In this document: piece after piece, positions 63,820-64,000 of the stretch
Position numbering within the stretch: position 1 is the first letter of the stretch
How the letters are laid out: every line of letters starts with the position of its first letter
From: Anaerorudis cellulosivorans
GTDB lineage: Bacteria > Bacteroidota > Bacteroidia > Bacteroidales > Dysgonomonadaceae
Direction: 5' to 3'
Assembly: GCF_025943985.1 (NCBI RefSeq)
Contig: NZ_JAPCWE010000003.1
Location: 154,955 to 218,954, forward strand
Length of the DNA stretch: 64,000 bases
Made by a program: the position numbers and the translations under genes
The notes under the pieces: generated by a model
What the model saw: only the letters and a program-made list of their open reading frames with translations
What the model was told of the DNA's origin: nothing
Database searches by the model: none

Positions 63820-64000
63820 ATTGAAAAATTCTCTTCAAAAGTAAGATGCTAATTTTGCGGAAAATTTGAATTTTGAGTCCACTCCGAAAAGTCTCTGACT
63901 TTTTATTTTCAATTCAGTGACACCCGGAAGGGACGGTTTAAATTTTTCAAAAATGCACTAAAATCAGTATCCTATTTGCTTGCATATTAATCTATATTTC

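Overview
The window is a piece of a Bacteroidales chromosome (Bacteroidota) carrying an integrative and conjugative element (ICE) of about 57 kb. The host assignment rests on three things: promoters of the TTG-N19-TAnnTTTG type, A-rich leaders without Shine-Dalgarno sequences, and a complete Bacteroides-type traA-traQ transfer operon. No tRNA, rRNA or CRISPR array was found, and I could not fix the exact ends of the element.

Layout. Positions 1-4.5 kb are chromosomal: an MscS channel gene converging on an operon of an LptF/LptG-type permease and ribBA. The element starts between about 4.5 and 4.8 kb with two tandem IntDOT-like tyrosine recombinases, a short RhuM-like gene and two small helix-turn-helix (excisionase-type) genes. 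Positions 8.9-12.6 kb hold a plasmid/ICE maintenance module (small membrane protein, a 330-aa unknown, PcfK-like, PcfJ-like, two unknowns). Positions 12.7-16.1 kb hold a metal-type cargo operon (Cys-rich exported protein, TonB receptor, HMA-CDF cation transporter). An IS110-family element follows. Positions 17.5-23.8 kb hold two defence-like cassettes: a PHP-ATPase (TrlF type) gene, and a degenerate integrase-fold protein plus a GHKL ATPase with a C-terminal PD-(D/E)XK nuclease. A 152-aa unknown lies between them. Positions 23.9-37.9 kb are the transfer operon, read leftward from the ParA/TraA gene to a M23 peptidase. Positions 38.0-40.3 kb hold a hairpin-rich region that is the best oriT candidate, then mobA and the relaxase. 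The relaxase is separated from the coupling protein gene (46.1-48.1 kb) by an AbiJ-like gene and a two-gene Hachiman system (hamA-hamB). A second GHKL-nuclease gene sits at 48.1-50.1 kb. Positions 50.8-61.1 kb hold a DUF3945-type protein, topoisomerase III, a DUF1896 protein and a 2022-aa methylase-helicase. Two more helix-turn-helix genes close the element at about 61.9 kb. The right flank has an AT-rich scar, an ORF remnant and a chromosomal PAP2 phosphatase.

Working together: the integrases and helix-turn-helix factors would move the element in and out of the chromosome. MobA, the relaxase, the coupling protein and the Tra type IV secretion machine would transfer it. TopB and the methylase-helicase probably process the transferred DNA. 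Cargo has accumulated at junctions between backbone modules, and most of it looks like anti-phage or anti-plasmid defence.

The most interesting signals are: (1) a ~56-72 bp near-identical promoter block heading both the TrlF gene and the integrase-fold/GHKL-nuclease operon; (2) two GHKL-nuclease proteins of the same architecture in one element; (3) a catalytically dead integrase-fold partner gene; (4) an upstream motif kept at identical spacing before the mobC and DUF3945-topB transcription units; and (5) a recurring CCACTAAAATT leader motif in front of transfer genes.
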